Shown: positions 52,224 through 61,518, counted from the first letter of the stretch. The stretch is DNA of 64,000 nt from Dyella mobilis (GCF_016904945.1 NZ_JADIKF010000039.1:806001-870000); one strand, 5' to 3'. The notes: generated by a model from the sequence alone, not told the origin. Numbers and translations are program-made.

Positions 52224-52251
52224 AAAAACGCCGGCGGAAGCCGGCGTTTTT
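52224..52251. terminator. Bidirectional Rho-independent terminator
   Basis: AAAAACGCCGGC and GCCGGCGTTTTT form a 12-bp stem with loop GGAA. It lies between the convergent HIT and Slp-like genes. Confidence 0.93.
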
Positions 52252-52270
52252 CGTTGCAGGTCGATGCGGA

Positions 52271-52852
52271 TCAGCGATGGCGAACCACGATGACCGGCGG
52301 CGCATACCAACCGCCCCAGCCACCCCAGCCCCAACCGGGACCCCAGTACGGACCCGGGCCCCAGAAGGGGTCGTACCAGCCCGGCCCGTAATACGGATAG
52401 CCGACCATGACGGGGCGCTTCGGCCACAAATAGACCACGCTGGCTTCGAGACGCGGATAGGCGTAGTCGTAATCGCCAACCTTACGCGTCATCGTGCCCT
52501 GGACCGTGCCGGTGAAGGTTATTTCGCGGCCAGGCTTGAACACTTCAGGATCGTAGAAGCCCGAATGACAGGCGACGAAGCGGCCCTGGGTGTCGTTGTT
52601 GCCGCCGACGGGGCGAGCCTGGCTGTCGAGCGGATGCGCCAAGACATAGAAGCAGGTCGACTGCTGGCCAGGCTCGGTGCTGATGATGTTGCCGCCCCAC
52701 CTGACCTGCGTGCCATTGGCACTGCTGCCTTGTTGGGCGTTCATGGAGGTGACGTTGGCAAAGTTGCCTTGCAGCGGCTGCGGCACGGTGGCGCAGGCGG
52801 CCATCAGGGCGCATACCGCACTGATGCTGAGAATTCGGTAGAGGGGAGACAT
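52271..52852 (-). CDS. Slp-family outer membrane lipoprotein
   Basis: ATG 52852 (MSPLYRILSISAVCALMAAC) is chosen because GGAG sits about eight bases before it; 193 residues. The lipoprotein signal ends ALMAAC. The Slp pattern is visible: VPQPLQGNFANVT, then RWGGNIISTEPGQQ, and HSGFYDPEVFKPGREITFTGT. The C-terminal 45 residues are Gly/Trp/Tyr/Pro-rich (YYGPGWYDPFWGPGPYWGPG), a low-complexity tail. Slp is linked to stationary phase and acid stress in enterics; here the role is unknown. Confidence 0.85.
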   Translation of the reverse strand: MSPLYRILSISAVCALMAACATVPQPLQGNFANVTSMNAQQGSSANGTQVRWGGNIISTEPGQQSTCFYVLAHPLDSQARPVGGNNDTQGRFVACHSGFYDPEVFKPGREITFTGTVQGTMTRKVGDYDYAYPRLEASVVYLWPKRPVMVGYPYYGPGWYDPFWGPGPYWGPGWGWGGWGGWYAPPVIVVRHR

Positions 52853-52902
52853 GGTGTTTTTCTCCATCGTGGGCGGTTGCATGCTACATCGTTGCGCTCG
52901 GA

Positions 52903-54873
52903 TTAGACCACGCGACGCGGTTGGAAATTCCGTACGGCGCGTTGAAAGGCGCGCAAGGACTCAGGGAGTGGTTCGGCGGTGGCGTAACGCAGGTCGATAT
53001 AGCACCTCATCAAATGGTCCAGTTCGATGCGTTGCCCGGGCAACGCTCGGATAGCGCGGCGGAGGTAATGTCGCGGTCCCTCGCTGCGTCCGCGGGCAAC
53101 CCCGGCTCGGGCAAGCTTGCGCTCCAGCGCACGCATGGCCGCGAGGGCAGGGTCGCCCTCCGGTCGACGCCACAGCGCCCACGTCAGTCCGGCAGCACCG
53201 AATAGCGCGATGCTCACGGCCAGCAGCTTTTCCAGCATGCCGGTGTCGACTTCGCGGATGCCGAAGGGAGTCAGCAGGCCGCGTTGGCGCAATGCGTCGA
53301 AACCGATAACGCCTTCGTTCCACCATCGGTTGACGATGTCCCAGTGATTTCGTGCAGATTCCATGAATCCGGATTCGTACCAGGGCAGCAGGGCGTTACC
53401 ATCGGCTGCCGGGGCGCCCAGGTCGATGCGCTGCGGGCTTACCGCCGCGGTCGGATCGATGCGCACCCAGCCGCGGCCGTCCAGCCATACCTCGCTCCAG
53501 GCATGGGCATCGGAGTTGCGCACCAGCAGATAGTGCGCCATGGCATTCCAGAATCCACCCTGGTAACCGGTGACGACGCGGGCCGGAATGCCCGCCGCGC
53601 GCATCAGCACCGTAAAAGAGGATGCGTAGTGCTCGCAAAAACCTTCGCGCGTATGGAATAGAAAGTCGTCGACGGCGTCGTGTCCTAGCGGTGCGGGAGC
53701 GAGCGTGTAGCGGAAGCCGTCATCGTGAAACATCTGCAACGCGGCCTGGATGATGGCTCCGTCGTTGCGGCCGAAGCGTCTGCGCAGCTGGGTCGCCAGC
53801 GCGTGGGTGCGAGGATCGAAGTCGTTGGGCAGCAACAGCGCGCGCAAGCGCGTGGCGGGATCGAGCGTGGCCTGGAAGCGGTAACGCAAGGCGGAGCGGA
53901 GCGAATAATCCAGAACTTGGTCGACCGGCTTGTCCGCAAAGACCTCTCCGTCGGCACGCGTTTGCGCTTGCTCGGGGGCCTGCAAGGGCACGTCCAGAAC
54001 AGGCAGTACGTGCTGATGGGTGGGTTCCAGGCTGATGCGGTAGTGAATGCTGCTGATGGCTTCGATCGGGATGGCGGCAGCGCCGGTATCGTCGAGTCGT
54101 CTCCAATCCTTGCCGTCGTAGTCCCACAACACATAGGCGCGGAAGTAGCGCTGGTTTTTGGAGGGCGGCGCTCCGTCGAAACTCACCCGCATGGCGGGGC
54201 TGTCGTCGTTGAGCAACTCGGTGAAGTCGCCGGGCGACATGTCGTCGCTGAGTCCGCTGCGGGCTGCCTGGGAGTTTCCGGTTCCCCAAAGCGGCGAGCT
54301 GAGTCGCGGTACCAGCACAAAGGCCGTGGCCGCCAGTGGAAACGATGCGGCCAGCAGTAGCGCAGCCGGCAGCATTTGGCGCGGCATGCTGACCGATGCC
54401 TGCGTGGGTTCGAGCGAGCGCCACGTACTCATGGCGGGCAGCAGGCCCAGCGCCACGACGACCGTTGCGATCAACCCCTGCCCAAACAACAACGCGGCCA
54501 TCAGCAGAAAGCAGGCGAATGCCGCCGCGACCCGTGCATCGCGCGGAGCCTCGGTTTCGGCAAGTTTCAGCACCAACAGGCCGCAGGCCAGCGCAGATCC
54601 CGGGTCGCGACCGAACACGTTGCCGTAGACCAGAATCACCGCGCCAACCAGCAAAAGCAGCGCCGGAAGTTTCAGCCACGCCGGCACGCGCACCGGGCGA
54701 TACCGGCGTTGCCACCAGCGCCAGGCGAGCGCGCCGGCCAACGTGACGCTTAGCCACGCGGGAAGGTGCGGGGCATGCATAGAAAGGACGAATGCCGTGG
54801 TGAGGCACAGCAGATCGAAGCTGCGATCGTTCAGGCGTTCCTGGATGCGGCGATGCGGATGGAGGCCGATCAT
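52903..54873 (-). CDS. tgpA: TgpA-type transglutaminase-like membrane protein (DUF3488)
   Basis: This 656-residue protein has several N-terminal helices (about 20-190), a periplasmic transglutaminase-like domain with catalytic Cys in HTREGFCEHYASSF, His in DAHAWSEVWLDG and Asp in RIDPTA, and a further helix (about 555) with a C-terminal DUF4129-like tail. TgpA is essential in Pseudomonas aeruginosa; the target is unknown. It overlaps the DUF58 gene by four bases and forms the moxR-DUF58-tgpA operon. Confidence 0.9.
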   Translation of the reverse strand: MIGLHPHRRIQERLNDRSFDLLCLTTAFVLSMHAPHLPAWLSVTLAGALAWRWWQRRYRPVRVPAWLKLPALLLLVGAVILVYGNVFGRDPGSALACGLLVLKLAETEAPRDARVAAAFACFLLMAALLFGQGLIATVVVALGLLPAMSTWRSLEPTQASVSMPRQMLPAALLLAASFPLAATAFVLVPRLSSPLWGTGNSQAARSGLSDDMSPGDFTELLNDDSPAMRVSFDGAPPSKNQRYFRAYVLWDYDGKDWRRLDDTGAAAIPIEAISSIHYRISLEPTHQHVLPVLDVPLQAPEQAQTRADGEVFADKPVDQVLDYSLRSALRYRFQATLDPATRLRALLLPNDFDPRTHALATQLRRRFGRNDGAIIQAALQMFHDDGFRYTLAPAPLGHDAVDDFLFHTREGFCEHYASSFTVLMRAAGIPARVVTGYQGGFWNAMAHYLLVRNSDAHAWSEVWLDGRGWVRIDPTAAVSPQRIDLGAPAADGNALLPWYESGFMESARNHWDIVNRWWNEGVIGFDALRQRGLLTPFGIREVDTGMLEKLLAVSIALFGAAGLTWALWRRPEGDPALAAMRALERKLARAGVARGRSEGPRHYLRRAIRALPGQRIELDHLMRCYIDLRYATAEPLPESLRAFQRAVRNFQPRRVV

Positions 54874-55817
54874 GGCAGCAAGGCCAGCGCGGTCATGCAG
54901 CGTGCGTAGTGGCTTGGCCCGCTACCCAGTTCGATCGCTTCGCCCGGCAGCCACAAGCTCCAGTGGCGTCCCTGCGCCTGGGCTTCGCCCAGCCAGCGGG
55001 CGAGGCGGGCAATGCGTGCTTCGTCGCTCAGCCCTTTGAGCTGACGCCAATCCAGGCACCACTCCTGGCGGGCTTCGGGTTGCTCGTAGTCTTTGACCAG
55101 CAGGTTTTCGTGGCGCGCGCTCGCCTTCCATGCCACGTGCCGGATCGAATCGCCACTGCGGTAATCGCGTAATGCCGCGAGGTCTTCGCCGCGGTGCAGG
55201 CGTTGACGGTGGCTGTCTTCCACCGGTAATGCCGGTGCGGGTCCGGAATGCTCTGGTTGCGGCCACACCAGCACGGCTTGCTCCGGATGCATCCAGCTCC
55301 ACGCACGGAACAATCCCATCGGCCAGGTCGTCCATATGCAAAACCGCGGCACGCTGAGCCAGCCGCGGCGTTCGGTGGGAATGCTCAACGTAACGTCGGT
55401 TCGCCCATGAACGTCAAATGCGCGCGAGCTCTGGGCGATATCCAGCCGAACGGCCTGGCGCAGACGGCGGGCCTCGAAATCAAAGGTGATGTCGACGGGT
55501 TGTCCCGCCGTCGCGTGTCCCGCACGCAGGCCGCGCAGGCGCAAACCGTTGAGGGTGCGAAAAGCGATCAGCATGCTGATGCAGGTGGCCGCGCCCAGCA
55601 GGCAGGTAAGCAGCAAGGCCGCATTGTTGGAATAGTTCAGGCTGCCGACCATCATCACCAGCAGCAGCAAGGTAAAGGCCACGCCAAAACCGGTGGGCAG
55701 GATGTAGACGCGCCGCCGGTGCAAGTCGATGGGCAATGTTTCCGGGCGGCGGTGCCGGGTGAGTGCAGGCAGCCGCCGTTCTGCCCATTGCTGCACACGC
55801 TGGTAGGAGGCGCGCAT
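54870..55817 (-). CDS. DUF58 protein (von Willebrand-like)
   Basis: Start 55817 (MRASYQRVQQWAERRLPALT) gives 315 residues; the frame extends upstream into moxR, where it is a shadow. Two helices at about 40-85 are followed by a cytoplasmic domain with the DUF58 signature DLAALRDYRSGDSIRHVAWK and ARHENLLVKDYEQP. Usually works with MoxR. Five bases separate it from moxR. Confidence 0.9.
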   Translation of the reverse strand: MRASYQRVQQWAERRLPALTRHRRPETLPIDLHRRRVYILPTGFGVAFTLLLLVMMVGSLNYSNNAALLLTCLLGAATCISMLIAFRTLNGLRLRGLRAGHATAGQPVDITFDFEARRLRQAVRLDIAQSSRAFDVHGRTDVTLSIPTERRGWLSVPRFCIWTTWPMGLFRAWSWMHPEQAVLVWPQPEHSGPAPALPVEDSHRQRLHRGEDLAALRDYRSGDSIRHVAWKASARHENLLVKDYEQPEARQEWCLDWRQLKGLSDEARIARLARWLGEAQAQGRHWSLWLPGEAIELGSGPSHYARCMTALALLP

Positions 55818-55822
55818 CGAGG

Positions 55823-56764
55823 TCAATCGACGGCGACTTCGCTCAGCAGAGTGCGCGCCAGCGTCTCGCCGCTGGCTCCGCGGGTTGCCGAGAGCCGGTG
55901 TGCGGCCAACGGGACAAACAAAGCCTGGATGTCCTCCGGCAAGACGTGGGAGCGGTCGCTGAGCATTGCCCATGCGCGTGACGCGGCGAGCAGCAGCAGG
56001 CCTGCACGTGGCGACAATCCGATGCGGATGTCCGGATGGCGCCGGCTGGCCGTCAGCAGTGCTTGCAGATAGTCCAGCAGGGCAGGGCTGGCCGTGATGG
56101 TTTGCGCTTGCTGGTGCAAGGTGTGCAGGCTTGCGGCATCCAGTTGCGGGGTCAGTCGCGTAAGCAGGTCGCGCCGGTCGGTGCCGGTGAGCAGTTCCCG
56201 TTCGGCACTGGCGTCGGGATAGTCGAGCGAGACGCGCAGCATAAAGCGATCGAGTTGCGAATCGGGCAGCGGAAAGGTGCCGGACAAATCGAGCGGGTTC
56301 TGCGTGGCGACCACGAAGAACGGGTCCGGCAGCGCATGTGTCTGGCCGTCCACGGTGACTTGCCCCTCGGCCATCGCCTCGAGCAAGGCGCTCTGGGTTT
56401 TGGGCGTGGCGCGATTGATTTCGTCAGCCAGCAGCAGGCCGGCGAACACCGGTCCGGGATGAAACCGGAACTGCGCGGTCTCGCGCTCGTACATGCTGAC
56501 CCCGATAATGTCGGACGGCAGCAGGTCGCTGGTGAACTGCACGCGCTGGAAGTCGAGCGCGAAGCTTGCTGCGAGCGCATGCGCGAGCGTGGTCTTGCCG
56601 ACGCCGGGCACGTCTTCCAGCAACAGGTGGCCGCCAGCGATCAGGCAGGTGAAGGCCAGTTTGACCTGGCGCGCCTTGCCAAGCAGAACGCGGTTGACTT
56701 GGGCAATGGCGGCGTGAAGTCGTCGTTGCAGGTTTTCATCACGAAGTGGGGTGATGGCTGACAT
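55823..56764 (-). CDS. MoxR-family AAA+ ATPase
   Basis: ATG 56764 (MSAITPLRDENLQRRLHAAI) gives 313 residues. Walker A EDVPGVGKTTLA and Walker B LLLADEINRATPKTQSALLE are typical of MoxR chaperones; sensor/arginine-finger text follows (NPLDLSGTFPLPDSQLDRF). It likely remodels a partner of the DUF58 protein. Its start codon overlaps the divergent glycosyltransferase start region, so there is no separate promoter space. Confidence 0.92.
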   Translation of the reverse strand: MSAITPLRDENLQRRLHAAIAQVNRVLLGKARQVKLAFTCLIAGGHLLLEDVPGVGKTTLAHALAASFALDFQRVQFTSDLLPSDIIGVSMYERETAQFRFHPGPVFAGLLLADEINRATPKTQSALLEAMAEGQVTVDGQTHALPDPFFVVATQNPLDLSGTFPLPDSQLDRFMLRVSLDYPDASAERELLTGTDRRDLLTRLTPQLDAASLHTLHQQAQTITASPALLDYLQALLTASRRHPDIRIGLSPRAGLLLLAASRAWAMLSDRSHVLPEDIQALFVPLAAHRLSATRGASGETLARTLLSEVAVD

Positions 56765-58385
56765 GAGTTTGCGGAAGACGAGGACGGATGTGGGAGACGA
56801 CGCCAGTTTAGTCGCCGGCCTTGCGCGCTGGCGAGCGGCATTCGTCACGTTCTTCCTGTGTCTGCTTGGGGTGAAGCTGCTGCTCGTTCTGGAGCTTCAG
56901 CCGTTTGGCGACGAAGCCTTCTATTGGCAAGAGAGCCGGCGCCTTGCCTGGGGATACAGCGACCTGCCGCCACTGACGGCATGGCTCATTCGCCTGGGCG
57001 AGGCGGTGGCCGGGCATGGGCTGATGGGCATGCGCTGGCCGTTTCTGCTGCTGGGCAGTTGCCTGCCTTGGTTGTTGGTGGCCTTTGGGCGTCGTGCGTT
57101 CGATGCGCGTACCGGCTGGCAGGCCGGTTTGCTGTGCCTGTGCTTGCCGTTGGCCGGCAGCTTGGGTGTCATGGCGATGCCGGACGTGCCGCTTACCGTG
57201 GCAGGTGCCGTTGCCATGCTGGCACTGTTGCGAGCGATGGACGAAAACCGCTGGCGCGATTGGCTGTTGCTGGGGGTGGCGCTTGCGGTTTGCTGGGCCA
57301 GCCACTACCGCGCGGCGATGTTCATTGTGGCGGGATTGGCGCTGTTGCTGTTGACGCCGCGTGGCCGTCAGCAGTGGACGCGCGGAGGTTTCTGGCTGGC
57401 AATGGGCGTTGCGGCCGTCGGCTTGCTGCCGATGGCGATTTCCAACTGGCAACAGCACGGCGCCGGCCTGGCCTTTCAGCTGGTCGAGCGCAACCCGTGG
57501 CGTTTCCATGCCGACACTCTGGTGCAGCCGCTGGAGCAGGCCGTCACCTGTACGCCGCTGCTGTATGCGTGCCTGCTTTGGGCCGCGTGGCATAGTTGGC
57601 GTCGGCGCCGCGACGGTGGTCCATGGGACGTGATCGCCGCGTTGTCGCTGACGTTCGTCGTGGTGTATTTCGTTGCCGGATTGTTCGCCGACGATCAACG
57701 TTTTCGCGTGCACTGGCCGTTGCCCGGTTATTTGCCCTTGCTGGCGGCGTTGCCGGCATTGCTGAGGGAAACGGGCGCGATTCGCGGTTGGCGGATCTTC
57801 GTTGCGGTCGGGGCAGGGTTGGCTGTGCTGGCGCAGTTGACCGGCCTGTTTTATCTGGGGCTGGCGGCCTATCCGCGTACCGCTGCTTGGTTGGGCACGG
57901 CGTCGGCGTTTCCCACGGCCTTCATGGGATGGCAGGAAAGTGCCGATATCGCGAAGGCACAACTTGCCGCGCGGCCTGCTGTGCTGGTCGCCGACAATTT
58001 CATGATGGCTGCCGAACTCGATTTTCAGTTTGACGGACGGCGTCCGGTCTATACGCTCGACAGCCCGCTCAATGTGAAATATGGGCGAGCGCCTCAGATA
58101 GCCTGGTGGGGCATGGGCGAAGCGGGCCTGCGTCGCTTGCACGCAGGCGAACCGGCCCTGCTGGTGGTTGACGAGCACGCTTTGCGGGAACGCGAGCGCG
58201 GATCGTGGCTGGGTTCGCTGTGTTCTCGCATCGAAAATCTGCGGCCCGTGCAAAGGCTCGACTTGTTCGATGGCCGCAAAACGGTGTCGTTCTATCGTGG
58301 CGTGATCGCACGTGCAGCATCGGAGCATCCGAACGACCCCGATGCATGCGTTACGTGGCGCAATGCCGCTATGGTGCAGCGGTGA
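56751..58385 (+). CDS. ArnT-like glycosyltransferase family 39 membrane protein
   Basis: This 544-residue protein has about 12 helices and the N-terminal periplasmic loop GDEAFYWQESRRLAWGYSDL, matching the dolichyl-phosphate-mannose mannosyltransferase/ArnT family with acidic residues after helix 1. It transfers a sugar from a polyprenyl phosphate to lipid A, glycan or protein. Start choices are GTG 56751, ATG 56754, ATG 56763 and GTG 56790; the last has GAGGA upstream. All but the last overlap moxR. Confidence 0.82.
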   Translation: MMADMSLRKTRTDVGDDASLVAGLARWRAAFVTFFLCLLGVKLLLVLELQPFGDEAFYWQESRRLAWGYSDLPPLTAWLIRLGEAVAGHGLMGMRWPFLLLGSCLPWLLVAFGRRAFDARTGWQAGLLCLCLPLAGSLGVMAMPDVPLTVAGAVAMLALLRAMDENRWRDWLLLGVALAVCWASHYRAAMFIVAGLALLLLTPRGRQQWTRGGFWLAMGVAAVGLLPMAISNWQQHGAGLAFQLVERNPWRFHADTLVQPLEQAVTCTPLLYACLLWAAWHSWRRRRDGGPWDVIAALSLTFVVVYFVAGLFADDQRFRVHWPLPGYLPLLAALPALLRETGAIRGWRIFVAVGAGLAVLAQLTGLFYLGLAAYPRTAAWLGTASAFPTAFMGWQESADIAKAQLAARPAVLVADNFMMAAELDFQFDGRRPVYTLDSPLNVKYGRAPQIAWWGMGEAGLRRLHAGEPALLVVDEHALRERERGSWLGSLCSRIENLRPVQRLDLFDGRKTVSFYRGVIARAASEHPNDPDACVTWRNAAMVQR

Positions 58386-58970
58386 CTAGGGAACACTGAG
58401 CCCAGCATCGCGCAGCAATTGCGCCAATGCGATCAAGGGCAGGCCGATCAGGGCGGTGGGATCGCTGTTTTCAATGCGCTCGAACAAGCTGATGCCGAGA
58501 CCTTCGCATTTGAAGCTGCCGGCGCAATCCAGCGGTTGTTCGCGTTCGATGTAGCGGGCGATTTCCGCAGGCTGAAGCTGGCGGAAATGGACGCGGGTGA
58601 GGTCGAGATGGGTGTGCTGCCGGGCATCCCGCGTATCGAGCACGCACAGTGCCGTGTGAAAGGACACTGTGCGGCCCGAACAGGCTGCGAGCTGTTGCTG
58701 TGCAACTGCTGCGGAACCTGGTTTTTCCAGCAAGGTGCCGTCCAGCTCGGCAACCTGGTCTGAGCCGATCACCAGGGTATCGGGCATCCCTGCGCCCGCG
58801 TCGGAGGCTTTGGCGATGGCCAATCGCATGGCCCGCATCGCTGGTGCTTCGCCGGCCAGCTCGCGCTCTTCGGTTCCGGGCGCCCGTTGTTCAAAGTCCA
58901 GGCCGAGCCGTTCCAGCAATTGGGCTCGGTAGCGGGAGGTGGAACCCAGGACCAGGCGCCGTGCCGTCAC
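58386..58970 (-). CDS. yceF: Nucleotide pyrophosphatase, Maf family (YceF type)
   Basis: GTG 58970 overlaps the stop of the upstream gene (GTGA) and gives 194 residues. Maf features: LVLGSTSRYRAQLLERLGLDFE (S-R-x-R-x-x-L-L), VIGSDQVAELDG and YIEREQPLDCAGSFKCEGLG. YceF-type members hydrolyse 7-methyl-GTP. The neighbourhood yceF/yceD/rpmF supports the YceF subgroup rather than the YhdE subgroup. Confidence 0.88.
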   Translation of the reverse strand: MTARRLVLGSTSRYRAQLLERLGLDFEQRAPGTEERELAGEAPAMRAMRLAIAKASDAGAGMPDTLVIGSDQVAELDGTLLEKPGSAAVAQQQLAACSGRTVSFHTALCVLDTRDARQHTHLDLTRVHFRQLQPAEIARYIEREQPLDCAGSFKCEGLGISLFERIENSDPTALIGLPLIALAQLLRDAGLSVP

Positions 58971-59419
58971 GAGGTCGGATCCTGCCGGATGTGCTCGCGC
59001 ATGGCGGAGTCCAGCTCGTTCTGCGCCTGGCCGAGGGCCTGGAGCAGGGGGCGGAGCCGTGCGCGGGTCTGTTCCATATCGTGGGCAGCCGCATCCAGCT
59101 CGGCCAGGCTGGCAGAAGGTGCCTTGTCGCGAATCCATATCCGCTGCTGCAGCAACGCCCTCAACCCGGCGTCCACGGCGTGGTCGGCTTCTTGCTCGCT
59201 GGCCGCAGGCAGGTCCGGGTTCATCGACATGACAGCATGGGCCTGTTGCAGCCGGGCGCGGCAGGATTTCAGGTCCGCCTCCAGCCGGTCGGCCAGCTCC
59301 AGCAGGCGTCGCAGGCTTGCGGTGCGCAGGCTCATCCGGCGCAGCAAAAAGGCGCCGCTCAGGGCCGTGGCCACTAGAATCAAGAAGATGGCCACGCCGA
59401 CCGTGAGATAGATATTCAC
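58967..59419 (-). CDS. Hypothetical membrane-anchored coiled-coil protein
   Basis: This 150-residue protein has one N-terminal helix (about 5-27, LTVGVAIFLILVATALSGAF) and a long predicted coiled coil (LRRLLELADRLEADLKSCRA, LRPLLQALGQAQNELDSAMR). No known family. Short spacing and overlap with yceF suggest co-expression. Divergent from yceD. Confidence 0.65.
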   Translation of the reverse strand: MNIYLTVGVAIFLILVATALSGAFLLRRMSLRTASLRRLLELADRLEADLKSCRARLQQAHAVMSMNPDLPAASEQEADHAVDAGLRALLQQRIWIRDKAPSASLAELDAAAHDMEQTRARLRPLLQALGQAQNELDSAMREHIRQDPTS

Positions 59420-59538
59420 TTAAAATGGGCCGTTCAGGCAGGAATAGGACCAGTCTGCCGTATGTGCCGAGTTCAGGCAAAGCAGGCGGATCGGTGTTGC
59501 GACGCGGTTTGCGATCGGCCGGTGCGGGGCGGTCGTGG

Positions 59539-59568
59539 TTGACTTCGACTGCCCGGTAAATTTACTAT
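59539..59568 (+). promoter_or_regulatory. Candidate sigma-70 promoter of yceD, near-leaderless
   Basis: TTGACT (59539-59544) and TACTAT (59563-59568) are separated by 18 bases. Predicted start is near 59575, three bases before the yceD ATG at 59578, and no ribosome site lies before that ATG. Confidence 0.55.
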
Positions 59569-59577
59569 TTCATAGTT

Positions 59578-60096
59578 ATGTCCGCCACACTGCCAGAGTC
59601 CGTGGACGCTTGGCGCATGGTTTCGGCGCGGCGTTCGTTCCAGGGGTCACTGCCCATCGCCGCAATGCCTCGCCTGTGCGAAGTGTTGGCGGATGATGCA
59701 GGTTCGGCCACGTATGAGCTCGACTTCGGTCGGGACGAGTACGGCACGGCATACGTCGACGTTCGTGTCCGGGCGCCGCTGTGGCTGGTCTGCCAGCGCT
59801 CTCTCGAGCCGTTCGTGATGCCGGTTACGGTTGAAAGCCGACTGGGTCTGATCCGTTCCGAGCGCGAGGAATCCGCGTTGCCGGGCGGGGTGGAACCCCT
59901 GCTGGTGGCCGAGGATGACAAGCTGAACCCGATCGATGTGATCGAGGACGAATTGTTGTTGGCACTGCCGCTGGTACCGGTCAATCCGGACAGCGAGCTG
60001 CCCGAAGAAGTCACACGCCCGCCGGCGGAAGCAACGCCTGCCGGAGAGCGTTCCGATAACCCGTTCGCGGTACTGCGCGAACTCAAGAAGAACTGA
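59578..60096 (+). CDS. yceD: YceD family protein (DUF177)
   Basis: This 172-residue protein has the YceD pattern VRVRAPLWLVCQRSLEPFVMPVT with the conserved Cys-Gln-Arg, and an acidic stretch with DKLNPIDVIEDELLLALPL. In E. coli it influences 23S rRNA accumulation. It is directly followed by rpmF (18 bases). Confidence 0.9.
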   Translation: MSATLPESVDAWRMVSARRSFQGSLPIAAMPRLCEVLADDAGSATYELDFGRDEYGTAYVDVRVRAPLWLVCQRSLEPFVMPVTVESRLGLIRSEREESALPGGVEPLLVAEDDKLNPIDVIEDELLLALPLVPVNPDSELPEEVTRPPAEATPAGERSDNPFAVLRELKKN

Positions 60097-60114
60097 TTAA
60101 GCTGGAGAACCACC

Positions 60115-60309
60115 ATGGCCGTTCAAAAGAGCCGCAAGACCCCGTCCACCCGCGGCATGCGTCGCTCGCATGACAAGCTGAGCACCGTGCAGCTGGCCAC
60201 CGATCCGACCAGCGGCGAAGTGCATCGTCGTCACCACGTGACGGCCGATGGCTACTATCGCGGCAAGAAGGTCATCGAAACCAACGTTGCGGTGGTCGAA
60301 GAAGACTGA
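60115..60309 (+). CDS. rpmF: 50S ribosomal protein L32
   Basis: This 64-residue protein is the usual L32: [20 protein letters not shown] then [20 protein letters not shown]. No zinc cysteines, as in most gammaproteobacteria. The AAGCTGGAGAACC before it is a good ribosome site. Confidence 0.97.
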   Translation: MAVQKSRKTPSTRGMRRSHDKLSTVQLATDPTSGEVHRRHHVTADGYYRGKKVIETNVAVVEED

Positions 60310-60319
60310 GCTGTGCTTG

Positions 60320-60410
60320 GGAGCCTTGATGGCTCCTGAGGAACCGGTTCGGCAAGCGGCGCGGTGACGCGCCGCTTTGCGTTCCGGTGCCCAGCAACGT
60401 AACGTTGCTG
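60320..60410 (+). repeat. Three hairpins between rpmF and fabH
   Basis: GGAGCC/GGCTCC around TTGAT (60320-60336), AAGCGGCGCG/CGCGCCGCTT around GTGA (60354-60377), and CAGCAACG/CGTTGCTG around TAA (60392-60410). The middle one is the strongest and ends in a short T-run, so it may terminate or attenuate. The last is an 8-bp symmetric element that could also be an operator. Confidence 0.7.
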
Positions 60411-60474
60411 TTCTGGTGTGCCCGACCGCCTTGCGGAGGGTGCCGAACACTCTTCGCCTGCTGATGGATTTTCA

Positions 60475-61449
60475 ATGGCTCAGATCTACTCCCGCATCCT
60501 TGGTACCGGCAGCGCGCTGCCAGAGCGCGTGGTCACCAACGCCGACCTCGAGAAGTTTGTCGACACCAGCGACGAGTGGATCCGCGAGCGCACCGGCATT
60601 CGCCAGCGCCACTTCGCCGCCGATGGCGAAACCACCGGCGACTTGTCTACGTTGGCGGCGCAGCGCGCGCTCGATGCCGCGGGCGTCAAGGCTTCGGAGC
60701 TGGACCTGATCGTGCTGGGCACCACCACGCCCGACATCATTTTTCCCTCCACCGCGTGTCTGGTGCAGCATCGCCTGGGCGCGAACGGCTGCGCGGCGTT
60801 CGACGTCAACGCTGCATGCTCGGGCTTCGTGTATGCGCTGGGTGTGGCCGACAAGTTCATTCGCAGCGGCCACTCGAAGAAAGTGCTGGTGATCGGTGCC
60901 GAAACACTGACCCGCATGATCAATTGGGAGGAGCGCGAAACCGCCGTGCTGTTTGGCGATGGCGCCGGTGCCGTGGTGCTGGAGGCGTCCAGCGAACCGG
61001 GCATCTACGCCACTTGCCTGCATGCCGATGGCGGCCACAAGGAACTGTTGTACAACCCGGTCGGTGTTTCTGCAGGTTTCAAGGACGAGCCCAATCACGG
61101 TGTGCGCATTCGCATGTCCGGCCGCGAAGTGTTCAAGGTGGCGGTGAAGACGCTCGATTCGCTGGTCGAGGAGACGCTGGCGGCTGCGGGCATGGAAGCA
61201 TCCCAGCTCGATTGGCTGATTCCGCATCAGGCCAATTTGCGCATCATCGAAGCGACCGCAAAGCGTTTGAACATGTCGATGGATCAGGTGATCGTCACCG
61301 TCGACAAGCATGCCAACACCTCGGCTGGATCCGTGCCGCTGGCGCTGGATTACGCCGTGCGTTCCGGCAAGGCGAAGCGTGGCCAGAATCTGCTGCTGGA
61401 AGCGTTCGGCGGCGGCTTTACCTGGGCTTCCGCGCTGTTGCGCTTCTGA
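60475..61449 (+). CDS. fabH: Beta-ketoacyl-ACP synthase III
   Basis: ATG 60475 (MAQIYSRILGTGSALPERVV) gives 324 residues. The catalytic triad is visible: Cys in DVNAACSGFVYAL, His in IPHQANLRI, Asn in KHANTSAGS. It condenses acetyl-CoA with malonyl-ACP to start fatty acid synthesis. plsX, often found between rpmF and fabH, is absent. A terminator-like hairpin follows it. Confidence 0.96.
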   Translation: MAQIYSRILGTGSALPERVVTNADLEKFVDTSDEWIRERTGIRQRHFAADGETTGDLSTLAAQRALDAAGVKASELDLIVLGTTTPDIIFPSTACLVQHRLGANGCAAFDVNAACSGFVYALGVADKFIRSGHSKKVLVIGAETLTRMINWEERETAVLFGDGAGAVVLEASSEPGIYATCLHADGGHKELLYNPVGVSAGFKDEPNHGVRIRMSGREVFKVAVKTLDSLVEETLAAAGMEASQLDWLIPHQANLRIIEATAKRLNMSMDQVIVTVDKHANTSAGSVPLALDYAVRSGKAKRGQNLLLEAFGGGFTWASALLRF

Positions 61450-61518
61450 TTCGCCCTTCGGAAAATCGGATGGTGCGTCTCGAGCGCATTGCCGAATATT
61501 CGTTACAAGTTAAACGCG

